Of a stretch of DNA of 64,000 nucleotides, positions 36,744 through 46,601 are shown one piece after another. Position numbers and translations under genes: made by a program. Within the stretch, counting starts at the first letter, position 1. Each line of letters starts with the position of its first letter. The DNA is from an uncultured Christensenellaceae bacterium (lineage in GTDB: Bacteria; Bacillota; Clostridia; Christensenellales; UBA3700). The DNA lies in NCBI GenBank assembly GCA_910588545.1, contig CAJUOU010000002.1, positions 83,382 through 147,381 on the forward strand, in the 5' to 3' direction. Below the pieces are notes generated by a model. It was not told the DNA's origin and ran no database searches. It was given only the letters and a program-made list of their open reading frames with translations.

Positions 36744-37610
36744 TTAAATATTTGCAATCTCTTTTATGCGTTTTGCATCAAAAACATAATATTTGTTACA
36801 AAAATCGCAATGAATTTCAATTTTATTCTCTTTTGCAAGTATATCTTTTATCTCTTCCTTATCCAACGATTTGATTATATTTATCATTCTTTCTTCACTG
36901 CATTTACACTTAAATTCGGGATAAACAGGCGGCATAAGTTTACATTCGAAATGTCCGAAATTTTCTTCTATAATCTCTTCCGCAGTTTTGTTTTGTATAA
37001 GTTCGCCAAAATTTGTAAAATTGCGGACAATATCCTGTAAAACAACTACATACTCCTCCTCACAATTTGGCATTGGTTGAACGATTATTGCCCCGCAGGA
37101 TGAAACTTTGCCGTCTTTAATCACCGCACCGCTTGCAACTGCCGTAGGAAGTCCCTCACTAGTTGTAAAGTAATATGCAAAATCGCTGTCAATACTTCCG
37201 TTTACAATTTGAGTTTTGCCAACATAAGGATTTTTTAGTCCGAAATCCTTAATAACCGTTATACTTCCCTCTTTTCCGATACATTCGGAAACATCGTATG
37301 TACCGTTAGCCGACTTCGACACTTTAGGATTGCGATTTTCCACAAACCCTCTAACGATACCGCCTGTCTCTCCTGCAACAATTATTTTGCCGCATTTTCC
37401 GCCGCCATCAACAGTCACACTCAACCTTATGTTTGTTCCTTTGATACCGCAACCTAAAAAAGCACCGATACAAAGCACCCTTGCAAGAACTTCGCTTGCA
37501 GCATCATTTGTTTGCTGTTTATCTACGGCAACCTGTGCCAAATCTTTTCCGTTTACTACGCTTACAATAGCTTTTCCGCCAAATAATATCGCTTTTTGTA
37601 TAATGTCCAT
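36744..37610 (-). CDS. hslO: Redox-regulated chaperone Hsp33
   Basis: 288 residues. Zinc-dependent holdase activated by oxidation. Seen: the N-terminal Hsp33 fold with GGGKCGKI, GYVEN-like GFVENR and the C-terminal redox switch CxC (CKC near residue 233) and CxxC (CDFC near residue 270). Co-directional with the TPR gene. AAGGTG precedes the ATG. Confidence 0.95.
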   Translation of the reverse strand: MDIIQKAILFGGKAIVSVVNGKDLAQVAVDKQQTNDAASEVLARVLCIGAFLGCGIKGTNIRLSVTVDGGGKCGKIIVAGETGGIVRGFVENRNPKVSKSANGTYDVSECIGKEGSITVIKDFGLKNPYVGKTQIVNGSIDSDFAYYFTTSEGLPTAVASGAVIKDGKVSSCGAIIVQPMPNCEEEYVVVLQDIVRNFTNFGELIQNKTAEEIIEENFGHFECKLMPPVYPEFKCKCSEERMINIIKSLDKEEIKDILAKENKIEIHCDFCNKYYVFDAKRIKEIANI

Positions 37611-37648
37611 TTTTCACCTTGTATTTGATTTATTAATTGTACTGCTTA

Positions 37649-38365
37649 TTATAATTTTTTGCAAATAAATAAAAGCCTTAAACTTTCGTCTTTCAGACTA
37701 TCAAACTTTTCGCCGTCAAATGTTTGTACGCTAAAACCTGCATTTTTCAAACAATCTTCCACAAATTGTCTATCATGAATATATTGTATATGACTCTCGT
37801 CTTCTCTTTTATACAAATCCCCTATTTTTTCAAAAACAGTTATATCCATTTGTACAAAATCCTTATTAAGTTTATTTGTCCATAGATATGTCAAATCGTC
37901 CCTATCCTCGTAAAAAATATTATTACCTATAACATTTTTCAATTTATAGCTACTGCTTATATCAAAAATAAAGTATCCGCCGCTTTTCATATACCCGCTT
38001 ATTTTGTCAAAAGCCTTTTGCAAATCGCAATCCGTTATGTAATTAAATCCATCACATACGGCAATAACATTGTTTGCTTTAAAAGGAGGTACGAAAGTCA
38101 AAATATCGTCTTTTACAAATTGAATATATTTTCTGTTTTTAAAATTGTTTTGCACAGCTTTATCCAACATTTCGCTACAATTATCCACAGCAATAACGCT
38201 ATCACAAACTTTGACTAAATAATCGGTAAAAGCACCACTTCCACATGCAAGTTCTACGACCTTTCCGCTAAAGTAGTGCTTTATAAATTCAAAATATTTT
38301 GAGTAATCAAAGTCAGTATTAGCGCTATCATAAAATTTTGCTATAACTGAATATGCTTCCATCAT
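37649..38365 (-). CDS. Class I SAM-dependent methyltransferase
   Basis: 238 residues with a Rossmann-type methyltransferase fold: motif I VVELACGSGAFTDYL, acidic end of strand 2 (VIAVDNCSEM), motif II/III region VIAVCDGFNYI. The substrate is unknown. Two consecutive ATG codons follow AAAGGA; the first overlaps the stop of the upstream membrane-protein gene by 4 bp, so they are co-translated. Confidence 0.85.
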   Translation of the reverse strand: MMEAYSVIAKFYDSANTDFDYSKYFEFIKHYFSGKVVELACGSGAFTDYLVKVCDSVIAVDNCSEMLDKAVQNNFKNRKYIQFVKDDILTFVPPFKANNVIAVCDGFNYITDCDLQKAFDKISGYMKSGGYFIFDISSSYKLKNVIGNNIFYEDRDDLTYLWTNKLNKDFVQMDITVFEKIGDLYKREDESHIQYIHDRQFVEDCLKNAGFSVQTFDGEKFDSLKDESLRLLFICKKL

Positions 38366-39384
38366 CTTTTTCCTTTATTCTTTTTGTTTTTATTTGTTCC
38401 TTTGCGATTGACACTCGCCTGTCTGCGTCTTTCCTTTTCTTGCGTGTAAAGCATATTTTGATATAAAACGGTTGTATAATTATCCGCAGCATAAACGCCG
38501 AAACATTGGATGGCAGTTGCATACGCCGCAAAACCGAACAAAACAAATGTAACCAGCAAAATCATTTGTGTCAAACTTGTCCAAATCAAAGCAACCGGCA
38601 AACCTATCCACAAAATGCCAAGCATTGTAGACGGTAACAAAAGCACAACCGCAAGCAAAATGCTGTTTTTTATTTTATCGCCCGCTTTAAAGTTATACAT
38701 ATTTATAATCGGCAAGAATGTAATCATAAAGAATACAATCGCAAGTGCAATAAGAACGGCAATAATCATTACTATATACATATACCAAGTGGTCATACCT
38801 GCTATGCTCATATACAAGTATCCGTAAATTGAGGCAAGAACTGCATACACTGCAATACCTATTATGGTAAATGCAAGCATATATTGCCACCAATATTTTT
38901 TAACTCCACGGAAAAAGTGACGAAATTTGATTTTTGCACCCCAAGCCACATTTCTACTTGAGTAAAACAAACCCGACATTCCAAGACCAATCAAACTAAA
39001 GCATGGTATAATCAAAGAGTAAAACATCAATCTAAACAAATATATCCCTTTAATTGCCATTACAGTATCCGTTGTACTGCCTGTAAATCCAAGTCCCAAC
39101 TCTCCTACAAAGTTAAAGGCATTTTGTAAAATCCACCTTTGTTCCAAATTAGGCATAATAAAAAATACCAAAGCAATAAACGGTGCAGCAAGCAACATAC
39201 ACAAAATATTTTGAATAACAAGCGAGCTGTAATTCGATTTAAATGTACGCCACCAATGACGAATCATACCTGTTTCGATTGGCGCTCTGTTTATACTTAT
39301 ATCATTGCCCAAAGTCATTTTATCCAATACTTTTGCAGCAAATGACGGTTTATTTGATTTTTGTCGGTTTACTGTTTTTGCCAT
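38362..39384 (-). CDS. YesL/DUF624-like membrane protein
   Basis: 340 residues, about six hydrophobic segments after a basic N-terminus, and a Lys/Arg-rich C-terminal tail. FRHFFRGVKKYWWQYM before the middle helices fits the DUF624 (YesL) pattern. Function unknown. GGAG precedes the ATG, and the stop overlaps the methyltransferase start. Confidence 0.65.
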   Translation of the reverse strand: MAKTVNRQKSNKPSFAAKVLDKMTLGNDISINRAPIETGMIRHWWRTFKSNYSSLVIQNILCMLLAAPFIALVFFIMPNLEQRWILQNAFNFVGELGLGFTGSTTDTVMAIKGIYLFRLMFYSLIIPCFSLIGLGMSGLFYSSRNVAWGAKIKFRHFFRGVKKYWWQYMLAFTIIGIAVYAVLASIYGYLYMSIAGMTTWYMYIVMIIAVLIALAIVFFMITFLPIINMYNFKAGDKIKNSILLAVVLLLPSTMLGILWIGLPVALIWTSLTQMILLVTFVLFGFAAYATAIQCFGVYAADNYTTVLYQNMLYTQEKERRRQASVNRKGTNKNKKNKGKR

Positions 39385-39627
39385 ACTAAAAAACTCCTAA
39401 TTATCTAAAAACGAAATTGTCGAACTAATTAAATTAAAATGTACTGTTAAGAAATTCACAAAAATTTTAAGTTTTACATATCATATTTCAAATAGCAAAA
39501 TAAAAAAACTCCGCCTACAACTTAATAATTTTTGACATTTTCGCTCAAAATTACACTACTTTTCATTATACTATATTTAACTATACACTAAAATTAAAAA
39601 AATATCAATTAAATTGTAGCAAATCTT

Positions 39628-39656
39628 TTGACAAATTAAAAATTTTATGATATCAT
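39628..39656 (+). promoter_or_regulatory. Promoter of the lysine riboswitch-asd-dapA-dapB unit
   Basis: TTGACA (39628-39633), 17-bp spacer, TATCAT (39651-39656), about 15-20 nt upstream of the riboswitch. Confidence 0.8.
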
Positions 39657-39676
39657 TTAGTAAATTAAATTTTGAT

Positions 39677-39840
39677 GCTAATAGAGGAGCAATCAGCAAT
39701 AGTATGTCCGCCAAATGGTATGCAATTACCGACAGGCAGAAAGGGTATGATTGCCGAGGTCTTAATCATATTGCAGTGGTTAAGGTTGGGTATAAGGCTA
39801 AATCCTTATAACTGTCATCTTAGATGGAGTACTATTATGC
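39677..39840 (+). promoter_or_regulatory. Lysine riboswitch (L-box)
   Basis: Matches the known L-box core: TAGAGGAGC...AATAGTATG at the 5' side, GGCAGAAAGGGT...GATTGCCGAGG in the middle, and AACTGTCATCTTAGATGGAGTAC at the 3' side. P1 pairs GC-TAATAG (39677-39684) with CTATTA-TGC (39832-39840). Lysine binding should favour the following terminator and shut off diaminopimelate/lysine synthesis, which fits the downstream asd-dapA-dapB genes. Confidence 0.93.
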
Positions 39841-39863
39841 TAGCGGTAAAAATGCTTTTTATT

Positions 39864-39890
39864 GCAGTACGATAGTCGTACTGCTTTTTT
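39864..39890 (+). terminator. Riboswitch-controlled intrinsic terminator
   Basis: Stem GCAGTACGA/TCGTACTGC with a 3-nt loop, then TTTTTT, directly after the lysine aptamer and 130 nt upstream of asd. Confidence 0.92.
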
Positions 39891-40019
39891 AATATTCAAA
39901 CATAAATTTCAAGCAAATTATATGTATAAGCAGTTTTACAAGCATGTTACAATCGGATAAATCAAAAAATTATTTATCCGTTATAAATTAGATTTTTATT
40001 TTTATTCATGGAGGCATAT

Positions 40020-41018
40020 ATGAAAAAATTCAATGTTGCAGTTGTTGGTGCTACCGGTATGGTAGGCAACAAATTTTTGGAAGTTTTAACTGAAAGACAA
40101 CTTCCTGTGGAAAATTACTATCTTTTTGCTTCAAGCAAAAGTGCGGGTAAAGTTATCGATTTTATGGGCAAACCTCACACTGTTATCGAACTTACTAACG
40201 AAAATATCGCAAAATACCCTGTAGATTTTGCTTTATTCTCTGCAGGCGGCTCTACTTCTGCAAAATTCGCACCTGAATTTGTAAAATGCGGTGCTATCGT
40301 TGTAGATAACTCTAGCCAATGGCGTATGTATGACAATGTTCCGCTAGTAGTTCCGGAGGTTAATCCCGATGATATAGATTGGAACGAAGGTATTATCGCA
40401 AACCCTAACTGTTCTACTATTCAAGCTATGGTTGCCCTAAAACCTCTTCACGATAAATATACTATCAAACGTATTGTTTATAGTACATACCAAGCTGTAT
40501 CAGGTGCAGGTGTTGCAGGATATAACGATTTGGTTGAGGGTGTAAAAGGTGCAGAACCTAAAAAATTCCCATACCCTATCTTTAATAACGTGCTACCTCA
40601 CATAGACGTATTCTTGCCAAGCGGCTACACTAAAGAAGAAGAAAAAATGATGAAAGAAACTCAAAAGATTCTTGACAAAAACATCAAAGTTACAGCTACA
40701 ACTGTCAGAGTGCCTGTATTAAACAGCCACAGTGAATCTATTAATGTAGAGTTTGAAAAACCTTGCACTTTGGAAGGTATTTACGATGCTTTGAGAAATG
40801 CTGAAAGTGTTATTTTGTATGATGACCCAGCAAACTTGAAATACCCTATGCCTATTATTTCTAGCGGCCACGACGAAACTTATGTAGGAAGAGTAAGAAT
40901 TGACGAGACTGTTCCAAGCGGTTGTAACTTATGGGTAGTTGCAGATAACATCCGTAAAGGTGCTGCAACAAATGCCGTTCAAATTATGCAAAAATTAATG
41001 GAAAAGAAATCTAAATAA
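40020..41018 (+). CDS. asd: Aspartate-semialdehyde dehydrogenase
   Basis: NADPH-dependent reduction of aspartyl phosphate to aspartate semialdehyde, the branch point to lysine/DAP, threonine and methionine. Seen: N-terminal VAVVGATGMVGNKF dinucleotide loop, active-site C131 in NPNCSTIQ, and the HSESINVE segment with the active-site His. The ATG at 40020 has GGAGG at seven bases; an upstream ATG at 40008 overlaps that site. First gene of the lysine operon. Confidence 0.96.
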   Translation: MKKFNVAVVGATGMVGNKFLEVLTERQLPVENYYLFASSKSAGKVIDFMGKPHTVIELTNENIAKYPVDFALFSAGGSTSAKFAPEFVKCGAIVVDNSSQWRMYDNVPLVVPEVNPDDIDWNEGIIANPNCSTIQAMVALKPLHDKYTIKRIVYSTYQAVSGAGVAGYNDLVEGVKGAEPKKFPYPIFNNVLPHIDVFLPSGYTKEEEKMMKETQKILDKNIKVTATTVRVPVLNSHSESINVEFEKPCTLEGIYDALRNAESVILYDDPANLKYPMPIISSGHDETYVGRVRIDETVPSGCNLWVVADNIRKGAATNAVQIMQKLMEKKSK

Positions 41019-41035
41019 TAATCGGAGGTACTATT

Positions 41036-41914
41036 ATGTTTTCAGGCGTTGCTACTGCTCTTATCACACCGTTCAACTTTAAGGGTGTGGATTTTGAAGC
41101 TTACGGCAGACTAATAGAAGACCAAATTGCAAACGGAATAGATGCTTTGGTTGTGCTTGGCACAACAGGCGAGGCATCAACAATGTCACATGACGAAAAA
41201 GTGGCTACTATCAAATTTGCAATCGAAAAAATAAACAAAAGAGTACCTGTTATAGTAGGTACAGGTTCTAACTGCACCGCAACTGCTGTTGAAAACAGTA
41301 TCGAAGCCGAAAAATTGGGTGCAGACATGTTGCTTGTAGTTACACCATACTATAACAAATGCACACAAGAGGGGCTTATTGCGCACTACTCTCAAATAGC
41401 AAGTGCAGTAAACACTCCTATCATCGCATACAATGTTCCTGGCAGAACGGGCGTAAACATTTTGCCAAAGACAATCAAAGCCCTAGCAAACATTCCTAAT
41501 ATTGTTGCAGTAAAGGAAGCAAGTGGCAACATAAGCCAAATAGCAAGCGTTGTTGCCGAAGTACGCGGCAGTGATTTTAAAGTTTACAGCGGCGACGATG
41601 GTATTATTTTGCCTGTAATGAGCTTAGGAGCAGATGGTTTAATAAGCGTTGCAAGCAATGTCATCCCTAAACAAATGGTAGATATGGTAAAAGCTGCTAA
41701 AGAGGGAGATTTAAAAACAGCTCAAAACTTGTTTTTCAAATATCGTCCTTTGATGGAAGTAATGTTTTGCGAAACAAATCCTATTCCTGTAAAATTCGCT
41801 TGTTCAAAGTTAGGTTACGGTGAAAATTTGCCAAGGTTGCCTTTGACACCTATTTCAGAGACAGGAAAAATAAAAGTATTGGACGAAATGTATAACGTCG
41901 GATTGATAAAATAA
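41036..41914 (+). CDS. dapA: 4-hydroxy-tetrahydrodipicolinate synthase
   Basis: Condenses aspartate semialdehyde with pyruvate. Seen: 292-residue TIM barrel, GTTGEASTMS near residue 43, the catalytic Tyr in PYYNKCTQEG, Schiff-base lysine K160 in VKEASGN, and the YSGDDG motif. GGAGG precedes the ATG; 17 bp after asd. Confidence 0.97.
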   Translation: MFSGVATALITPFNFKGVDFEAYGRLIEDQIANGIDALVVLGTTGEASTMSHDEKVATIKFAIEKINKRVPVIVGTGSNCTATAVENSIEAEKLGADMLLVVTPYYNKCTQEGLIAHYSQIASAVNTPIIAYNVPGRTGVNILPKTIKALANIPNIVAVKEASGNISQIASVVAEVRGSDFKVYSGDDGIILPVMSLGADGLISVASNVIPKQMVDMVKAAKEGDLKTAQNLFFKYRPLMEVMFCETNPIPVKFACSKLGYGENLPRLPLTPISETGKIKVLDEMYNVGLIK

Positions 41915-41937
41915 CAAAATTACTCTCGGAGGAGTTT

Positions 41938-42708
41938 ATGACTAATGTATTAATATGGGGTATCGGTGGCAGAATGGGTCGAACTTTGCTTGAATGCCTT
42001 AACAAAAACAGCAATGCGAACGCTATAGGCGGTGTAGATAAATTTGCAAATAAAGCAGATTTTAATATCCCAATCTTCAAAAGTGTTTCCGAAATCAATG
42101 TAAAAGCAGACGTAATTATAGATTTTTCACGTGCGGAAGCAATTTACGATTTTTTGCCATACGCTAAGGAAAATAAAATTCCGGTTGTGCTATGTACCAC
42201 AGGTTATAGTGAGCTTGACTTGGACTATATTTCCGAAATGTCAAAAGAAATACCGCTATTTAAATCCAGCAATATGTCAATAGGTATTAACTTGCTTATC
42301 GATTTAGTTAAAAAAGCAACTAACCTTCTTGGCGAAAACTTTGATATCGAACTTATCGAGCAACACCATAATGTAAAAGTTGATAGTCCATCGGGCACTG
42401 CACTTTCTATCGCAAATGCCATAAATGAAGAAATGAACAACACTTTAGAATTCAAGTTTGGCAGACACGATAGCAATGAACGACGCAAAAAAAATGAATT
42501 GGGTATTCATGCCGTAAGAGGTGGAACAGTTGTCGGCAAACATGAAGTACTATTTCTTGGAAATGACGAAATTATTACAATTAAACACGAGGCAAGCTCA
42601 AAAGCTGTTTTTGCCGAAGGTGCTGTAAAGGCTAGTATTTTTATGACAAGCATAAAAACTCCGGGTATTTACAATATGAATGATTTAATTCAATCAACTG
42701 AAAATTAA
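41938..42708 (+). CDS. dapB: 4-hydroxy-tetrahydrodipicolinate reductase
   Basis: NAD(P)H-dependent reductase, next step to diaminopimelate. Seen: GIGGRMGRTLLE nucleotide loop at the N-terminus, EQHHNVKVDSPSGTA substrate motif with the catalytic His and Lys, and IHAVRGGTVVGKHEV. 256 residues. CGGAGGAG precedes the ATG; 23 bp after dapA. It closes the operon before a terminator. Confidence 0.97.
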   Translation: MTNVLIWGIGGRMGRTLLECLNKNSNANAIGGVDKFANKADFNIPIFKSVSEINVKADVIIDFSRAEAIYDFLPYAKENKIPVVLCTTGYSELDLDYISEMSKEIPLFKSSNMSIGINLLIDLVKKATNLLGENFDIELIEQHHNVKVDSPSGTALSIANAINEEMNNTLEFKFGRHDSNERRKKNELGIHAVRGGTVVGKHEVLFLGNDEIITIKHEASSKAVFAEGAVKASIFMTSIKTPGIYNMNDLIQSTEN

Positions 42709-42727
42709 TTACAAATCAATCACTTTA

Positions 42728-42761
42728 AAAAAGGGTTTGCAGTTTTTGCAAATCCTTTTTT
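42728..42761 (+). terminator. Terminator of the asd-dapA-dapB operon
   Basis: Stem AAAGGGTTTGCA/TGCAAATCCTTT (one G-U pair) with T-tract, 20 nt past dapB. Confidence 0.85.
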
Positions 42762-43206
42762 CATTTAAAAATTTTTATTATAATTATAACAAATTTTTAA
42801 TTAGCGGAAAAATTTTAAAACTTGATATATTTTATAAGCTTTTTGCAAATTATATTAAACATTTTATACGAAACTGACAAAGCTGTTTTTATAATGCTTA
42901 ACGCATTGCAAATATTACCTATAAAAATATTGCTTTTATTAGAGTTAATATCCACATAAAGTAGATAAATGCAAGATGTATTAATAGATTATATATCTCA
43001 TTTCGATTAATAAAAAAAATATCAAGTCATTAAATTTTTTTATTTGATTTATTTTATGAGAAATAGTGTAATATTTTGATTACACTGTCAATTTTACAAC
43101 AAATTTGATTTTACTTTTTTATTCACACTTTATCTACACTCTGTGGATTATATAGCAAAATAAATGCAGCTAAATAGCTGCATTTAAGTTTTTTAATAGT
43201 TTTTAA
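42762..43206. other. AT-rich intergenic region between convergent genes
   Basis: No gene seen. A hairpin AAATGCAGCTA/TAGCTGCATTT at 43162-43185 is the likely terminator of the leftward lipoprotein gene. A few DnaA-box-like words (near 42949, 43130 and 43141) are present but without a cluster or a replication gene nearby. Confidence 0.6.
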
Positions 43207-44112
43207 TTAAAATTGATTAAAATAATTACCTGTATTTACTTCTGCTCTATCGTAAGTAAAATAGGTGGTAGCAAGTAATGACGTTCTGTTTTCAAATCCC
43301 AATGCATTTACAATATATGACTCTTCATTTCCGATAGATTTGATTAGACCATTTTCCCACATTACTACAGTTAGTCTAAGTTTTGTAAAATTAATACCCT
43401 TTGGAGTTACGCCGCCCTTTTTAGTCTTATATTCCATTACTTTTATATAATCCTTAGTTGCAGTTTCTAAATCTAAAGTAATATTAAATTTATACGTTTT
43501 ATTCTTTGCATCATAAATTGGTTTTGTTGATGTTTTTAAAGTTTTGCTATTAACAATAAACATGTTAATTTTAGTTAGGTCATCCGGGTATACTTGTAAG
43601 CCTTGTCCTAAGCTTTCAAAAACCTCGACTGCCGGCCATTTGGATACACTCATAGTACCATCTTTTTCAACTTTAATGTCTTTTGAATTAGCTGACCTTA
43701 CTCTATATTTACCATTTTCGTAAATACTTTGGTCGCTCATTTTTATTGTTGGGCCACCTTTAATCGTATAGCTGCTAGAGCCCAAATAATATCTATTATC
43801 TTCTTTTATTTTTAAACAATCAAGTTTTTGGGTCATATTTCCCGTAAGCTTGTTGTTGGTAGTTATATTTCCTAGTTGACTTGAAGCAACAAAGCTTGCT
43901 GCTTTAAAATTTTTAACTCCTGCCTCGTACATTTGCAGTGCTGTCATAGATTTATTAATCTTATATTGTGCAGTCACATTTTCCGGATACTTTTCGCCGA
44001 ATGGTGCTGTCACTTCAACATCTGTCTCGATATCTTGCCCGCAAGCAACCAAAGTTAAACAAACTAAAACCATTAGAGCTGATACAAAGAAGCTTTTTAA
44101 TGTTCTTTTCAT
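43207..44112 (-). CDS. Lipoprotein of unknown function
   Basis: 301 residues; lipoprotein signal with lipobox LVAC (Cys about residue 24), then a beta-rich domain resembling in style the 496-residue lipoprotein at 11879-13369 (long extracellular beta strands, YKFNITLDLET) but I cannot assign a family. The ATG at 44112 has AAAGGAG upstream; a longer reading from 44145 runs over that site. A promoter TTGATT (44181-44186)-N17-TATGCT (44158-44163) lies upstream on the same strand. Confidence 0.7.
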   Translation of the reverse strand: MKRTLKSFFVSALMVLVCLTLVACGQDIETDVEVTAPFGEKYPENVTAQYKINKSMTALQMYEAGVKNFKAASFVASSQLGNITTNNKLTGNMTQKLDCLKIKEDNRYYLGSSSYTIKGGPTIKMSDQSIYENGKYRVRSANSKDIKVEKDGTMSVSKWPAVEVFESLGQGLQVYPDDLTKINMFIVNSKTLKTSTKPIYDAKNKTYKFNITLDLETATKDYIKVMEYKTKKGGVTPKGINFTKLRLTVVMWENGLIKSIGNEESYIVNALGFENRTSLLATTYFTYDRAEVNTGNYFNQF

Positions 44113-44145
44113 TATAAACTCCTTTTTTGTGTGGAATACACACAT

Positions 44146-44708
44146 CTCTATACACTTAGCATACTACATAATCTGACAAAAATCAATATTTCAAAGGTTG
44201 CTTTGTGTAAATTTTACGTAAACAACGCCTTTTTTCAATGTTTTTACTCAAATATTAATTGAAATTTGTACGATTTGCAGATATTTTATGCAAAAATTAT
44301 TAACAACTTTACATTCATTTAGCAAAATTTAGCTTTTACGACTATATTGGGCTGTTTTTCAGCCATAAATTTGCTGAATTATCAAGCGATATATGCCTAT
44401 ATGGTCATAATATAAACAATTAAATAGGTTATTTGTTTACTATTATATATTAATTGTAAAATGAAAATGTAAATTTGTTAAATTTTTTGTGTAATAGATT
44501 GACATTTATACACATATACCCTAAAATATATACATGTATAAATAGTTAAGCTTGCATATTTGCGTAAACAACAGTATTTTAATTAAAAATGAATTATTCT
44601 TATTATTTATCACTGTAATATGCTACTATATGATATGTTTTGAATAAAACAAATATGCTATTTTGATTATTTACATATTATTAAGAAAAATTAATCAAAG
44701 GAGTACTT
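44146..44708. promoter_or_regulatory. Divergent intergenic region with two promoters
   Basis: Leftward promoter for the lipoprotein at 44158-44186 and rightward promoter TTGACA (44499-44504), 17-bp spacer, TAAAAT (44522-44527) for the fakB-like genes, which leaves a leader of about 175 nt. The rest is AT-rich with no gene or known riboswitch recognised. Confidence 0.6.
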
Positions 44709-45602
44709 ATGTCTTATTTTATAACCACAGATGCTACTTGTGATTTCCCACAGGAACTATTAAATAATTTTACAAACTTTAAAATCATTCCAATGGCATA
44801 CACCATTGACGATATAGAATATGGTATTGATAAACAACTTTCGGGTAAGGAATTTTACGATAAGGTAAGAAACGGTGCCATGCCGACTACATCCCTTATA
44901 ACTACTTACACAGCAACCGAGTTTTTCAGGCCTATCTTAGAGGACGGCAACGATATACTTCATATTTGTTTTTCTTCAAGCTTAAGCAGTACTTACCAAA
45001 GCGTTACTTTAGCTGTTGAAGAATTAAAAAAGGAATTTCCCAATAGGAAAATATTTATGCTAGACTCTAAGGCTGCATGCTCGGGCGAAGCTTTGCTTGT
45101 TTACTATTCACTTAAAGCACGCGATAATGGTATGGATATCGAAAGCAACTATAACGAAACAGTTGAAAGACGTGACCACATTTGCCATTACTTTACACCA
45201 AATGATTTATATCATTTAATGCGTGGCGGTAGAGTAAGTAAAACCGCTGCTGTTGCAGGTACTTTACTTCAAATTAAACCTATGCTTTATGCAAATGTTG
45301 ACGGAAAACTTTCTACAATAGGTAAAGTTAAAGGCAGAAAAAAAGCTCTTTTGGGACTTGTTGAATATATGCAAGACAAAATGATAGCAGATAAAAACGA
45401 AATTATTTTTATTGCTCACGCTGACTGCTTGGAAGACGCGGAATTTGTTAAGGAAAAAATTATCGAAAAAACAGGGCTTACCAATATAATAATCGATTAT
45501 ATAGGTCCGGTTATCGGCTCACACACGGGACAAGGCACGGTAGCATTATTCTTTGTCGGAAAAGACAAAATCGAAGCTACGGACGATTTATTAAAACAAT
45601 AA
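44709..45602 (+). CDS. DegV family fatty-acid-binding protein (FakB-like), copy 1
   Basis: 297 residues. DegV/FakB proteins carry a fatty acid and present it to the kinase FakA for phosphorylation in Gram-positive lipid metabolism. Seen: TDATCDFP at the N-terminus, MPTTSLITTY with the carboxylate-binding Thr/Ser, FSSSLSSTYQS, and the MRGGRVSK motif. AAAGGAG precedes the ATG. Tandem with a close paralogue 22 bp downstream; fakA is not in the window. Confidence 0.92.
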   Translation: MSYFITTDATCDFPQELLNNFTNFKIIPMAYTIDDIEYGIDKQLSGKEFYDKVRNGAMPTTSLITTYTATEFFRPILEDGNDILHICFSSSLSSTYQSVTLAVEELKKEFPNRKIFMLDSKAACSGEALLVYYSLKARDNGMDIESNYNETVERRDHICHYFTPNDLYHLMRGGRVSKTAAVAGTLLQIKPMLYANVDGKLSTIGKVKGRKKALLGLVEYMQDKMIADKNEIIFIAHADCLEDAEFVKEKIIEKTGLTNIIIDYIGPVIGSHTGQGTVALFFVGKDKIEATDDLLKQ

Positions 45603-45624
45603 AAACTGACACTACGGAGGGATT

Positions 45625-46515
45625 ATGTCTTATTACATTACAACCGACGCGACTTGCGATTTTCCACAAGAATGGTCGTATTTTGAAAATTTTAAAATTA
45701 TACCAATGACATACACAATAGGAGATACCGAGTATGGTATTGATAAAAATCTTTCAGGTAAGGAATTTTTTGATGCGATAAGAAATGGTGCCATGCCAAC
45801 AACTTCGCTTATTACAAGTTTTTTTGCCGAAGAATTTTTTAGACCGATATTAAAAGCAGGAAACGATATATTGCATATCTGTTTTTCTTCGAGCTTAAGT
45901 AGCACTTATCAAAATGTACTTACCGCAGTTGAAGAATTGAAGCAAGAATTCCCCCAACGTAAATTTTACATGCTTGACTCAAAATGTGCAACAACAGGCG
46001 AAGGTTTGCTTGCCTATTATGCATTAAAAGCCCGTGACAACGGTATGAGCATTGAAGATAATTACAATGAAACTCTTATTCGTCGCGATAAAATTTGTGT
46101 TTATTTTACTCCTGATGACCTTTTCCACTTGATGAGAGGTGGCAGAGTAAGCAAAACCGCTGCTATAGCTGGCTCATTGCTTAAAATCAAGCCTATGCTT
46201 TATGTAAATAAAGACGGCAAGCTTTCAACAATAGATAAAATAAAAGGTAGAAAAAAAGCTATTTTGGAGCTAATCGACCATTTGCAAGACAAAATTATTC
46301 TTGAAGAAAATGATGTAATAATTATTCTTCACGCAGACTGCCCTGACGATGCAGAGTTTTTAAAGGAAAAAATAATCGAAAAAACCGGTATTACAAATAT
46401 ACTTACCAATTATGTAGGACCTATCATTGGCTCACACACAGGCGCAGGCACAATAGCTTTAGGCTTTATTGGAAAAGACAAAATAGAGCCAAACGACGAA
46501 TTGTTAGAAAAATAA
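45625..46515 (+). CDS. DegV family fatty-acid-binding protein (FakB-like), copy 2
   Basis: 296 residues, similar to copy 1 along the whole length (TDATCDFP, MPTTSLITSF, FSSSLSSTYQN, MRGGRVSK), so a recent tandem duplication. Paired FakB proteins usually differ in preference for saturated or unsaturated acyl chains; the differences around the pocket (ENFK, FFAEEFF) might reflect that (inference). CGGAGGG precedes the ATG. Confidence 0.92.
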   Translation: MSYYITTDATCDFPQEWSYFENFKIIPMTYTIGDTEYGIDKNLSGKEFFDAIRNGAMPTTSLITSFFAEEFFRPILKAGNDILHICFSSSLSSTYQNVLTAVEELKQEFPQRKFYMLDSKCATTGEGLLAYYALKARDNGMSIEDNYNETLIRRDKICVYFTPDDLFHLMRGGRVSKTAAIAGSLLKIKPMLYVNKDGKLSTIDKIKGRKKAILELIDHLQDKIILEENDVIIILHADCPDDAEFLKEKIIEKTGITNILTNYVGPIIGSHTGAGTIALGFIGKDKIEPNDELLEK

Positions 46516-46601
46516 ATATTGGACAAGTTTTACGGGACAAGTCATTATTTTAAATTTTATAGCATATATTTACTTATAAAGATAAACAAAGGAGTAATTA
46601 T

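Noticed and set aside
39672..39875. Rightward 67-codon frame upstream of asd
   Set aside because: It lies wholly on the lysine riboswitch and its terminator; the conservation is that of the RNA.
42948..43150. DnaA-box-like words TATCCACA, TTATCTACA, TGTGGATTA
   Set aside because: Few, imperfect and unclustered, with no dnaA, dnaN or skewed neighbourhood; not enough for an origin.
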